From: Corallococcus sp.
GTDB lineage: Bacteria > Bacillota > Clostridia > Christensenellales > CAG-314
Reading direction: 5' to 3'
Length of the DNA stretch: 7,685 nucleotides
Assembly (NCBI GenBank): GCA_023663205.1
Contig: JAMPHX010000065.1
Location: 1-7,685 of the forward strand
In this document: positions 7,272 through 7,685 of the stretch, piece by piece
Position numbering within the stretch: the stretch's first letter is position 1
Layout of the letters: every line of letters starts with the position of its first letter
Translations under genes and position numbers: made by a program
The notes under the pieces: generated by a model
Told to the model about the DNA's origin: nothing
Database searches by the model: none
The model's input: the letters and a program-made list of their open reading frames with translations, nothing else

Positions 7272-7589
7272 AATATACGTGTTGGCAGTACTTGTGTTTG
7301 AGTCATTTGCGGTTATTGCATTTTACCGTAGCGCTCAAAGTTATATTTTGTAGTTATTACTGCCGTTCAAAACTTTTTTGATACCAAGTCTTGCGGTAAA
7401 ACGGATTTTGTCTGTCGTAACAGCGCAAGGGGCAGCCGCGGAGCGATACCAAGCAGAATAAATTATTCGCACTACAATAAACCATTGCGATACCACAAAA
7501 ATTTTGGTAGTAAACGAACAACTTTTGTTAGTTATTCTTGGGGATTTTGAGAATAGGCATATATTGAGCCTAATTTGAATGTAAAACGT
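7272..7589. other. Non-coding stretch between two terminator-like hairpins
   Basis: No frame of useful length with a ribosome binding site is visible on either strand. GATACCA occurs three times (7380-7386, 7445-7451, 7489-7495); the last copy forms an imperfect inverted repeat with TTTTGGTA (7502-7509). Near 7425-7435, GCAAGGGGCAG resembles the core of the direct repeat in the left flank (GCAAGCGGCAA, 363-373, nine of eleven bases). Because the next hairpin reads best as a + strand terminator, a small non-coding RNA is possible, but I found no well-spaced promoter. Decayed intergenic repeat sequence is the main alternative. Confidence 0.5.
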
Positions 7590-7624
7590 AAAGCGGAGTT
7601 CGTGTAAACGGATTCCGCTTTTTT
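7590..7624. terminator. Strong intrinsic terminator, best read on +
   Basis: Arms 7590-7597 and 7614-7621 (AAAGCGGA/TCCGCTTT) pair perfectly. The stem continues through 7598-7603 with 7608-7613, including two G-U pairs, and closes with a GTAA (GNRA-type) tetraloop at 7604-7607. A run of six T (7619-7624) follows on +. In - strand RNA the two G-U pairs would become C-A mismatches and the T-run is broken, so + is the better orientation, although a - strand frame ends right beside it. No gene lies immediately upstream on +. Confidence 0.85.
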
Positions 7625-7685
7625 AATGCCCCGAGATTTTGCCTTTCGTGGTGGCTATGGTAGCACAGTTCTCGTGAATGTAAAC
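7623..7685 (-). CDS. Possible 3' end of a convergent gene (partial, unidentified)
   Basis: On the - strand a frame enters from the right edge and runs 20 codons (ending TTKGKISGH) to a TAA at 7625-7623, one base before the stem of the terminator. Stop-then-hairpin is a typical gene ending, and a convergent gene would explain a two-way terminator. I do not recognise the peptide. A + strand frame starting at ATG 7626 (MPRDFAFRGG) is also open to the edge but has no ribosome binding site. Twenty codons can stay open by chance. Confidence 0.3.
   Translation of the reverse strand, partial: VYIHENCATIATTKGKISGH

Overview
The window reads as a low-to-mid GC chromosomal segment of a Gram-positive bacterium, most likely an uncultured gut-type member of the Clostridia (Bacillota). 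This rests on the gene order pth - mfd - SurA/PrsA-like lipoprotein, which is common in that class, on the lipobox-type signal peptide, on AGGAG-type ribosome binding sites, and on the TTG/GTA-rich codon use. The taxon is inferred; no rRNA or other marker is present.

Layout, all main genes on the + strand. Positions 1-78 may hold the tail of an upstream gene and contain a perfect 14-bp inverted repeat. Positions 79-704 have no convincing gene but carry an imperfect 28-bp direct repeat and, at 579-607, a sigma-A-like promoter candidate. A compact operon follows: a two-helix membrane protein with a bacterial PH domain (705-1208), pth (1208-1777, one-base overlap) and mfd (1799-5206). A 168-nt gap then carries a good promoter candidate overlapped by a small palindrome. 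It leads into a 607-residue exported lipoprotein related to SurA/PrsA foldases (5375-7198), which is closed by a clear intrinsic terminator (7238-7271). Positions 7272-7589 are non-coding and end at a second strong stem-loop (7590-7624). A short open frame on the - strand runs off the right edge.

Functionally this is a housekeeping neighbourhood. Pth rescues stalled peptidyl-tRNA, Mfd rescues stalled RNA polymerase and starts transcription-coupled repair, and the lipoprotein probably assists folding of exported proteins outside the membrane. The membrane PH protein is the least understood gene and is translationally coupled to pth.

I see no CRISPR array, mobile element with an intact transposase, toxin-antitoxin pair, defence system or biosynthetic cluster, and no clear candidate for an undescribed system. 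The best leads are the PH-domain protein tied to pth, the stretched and apparently catalytically degenerate parvulin-like lipoprotein, and the two non-coding flanks with their orphan hairpins and repeat-like segments.
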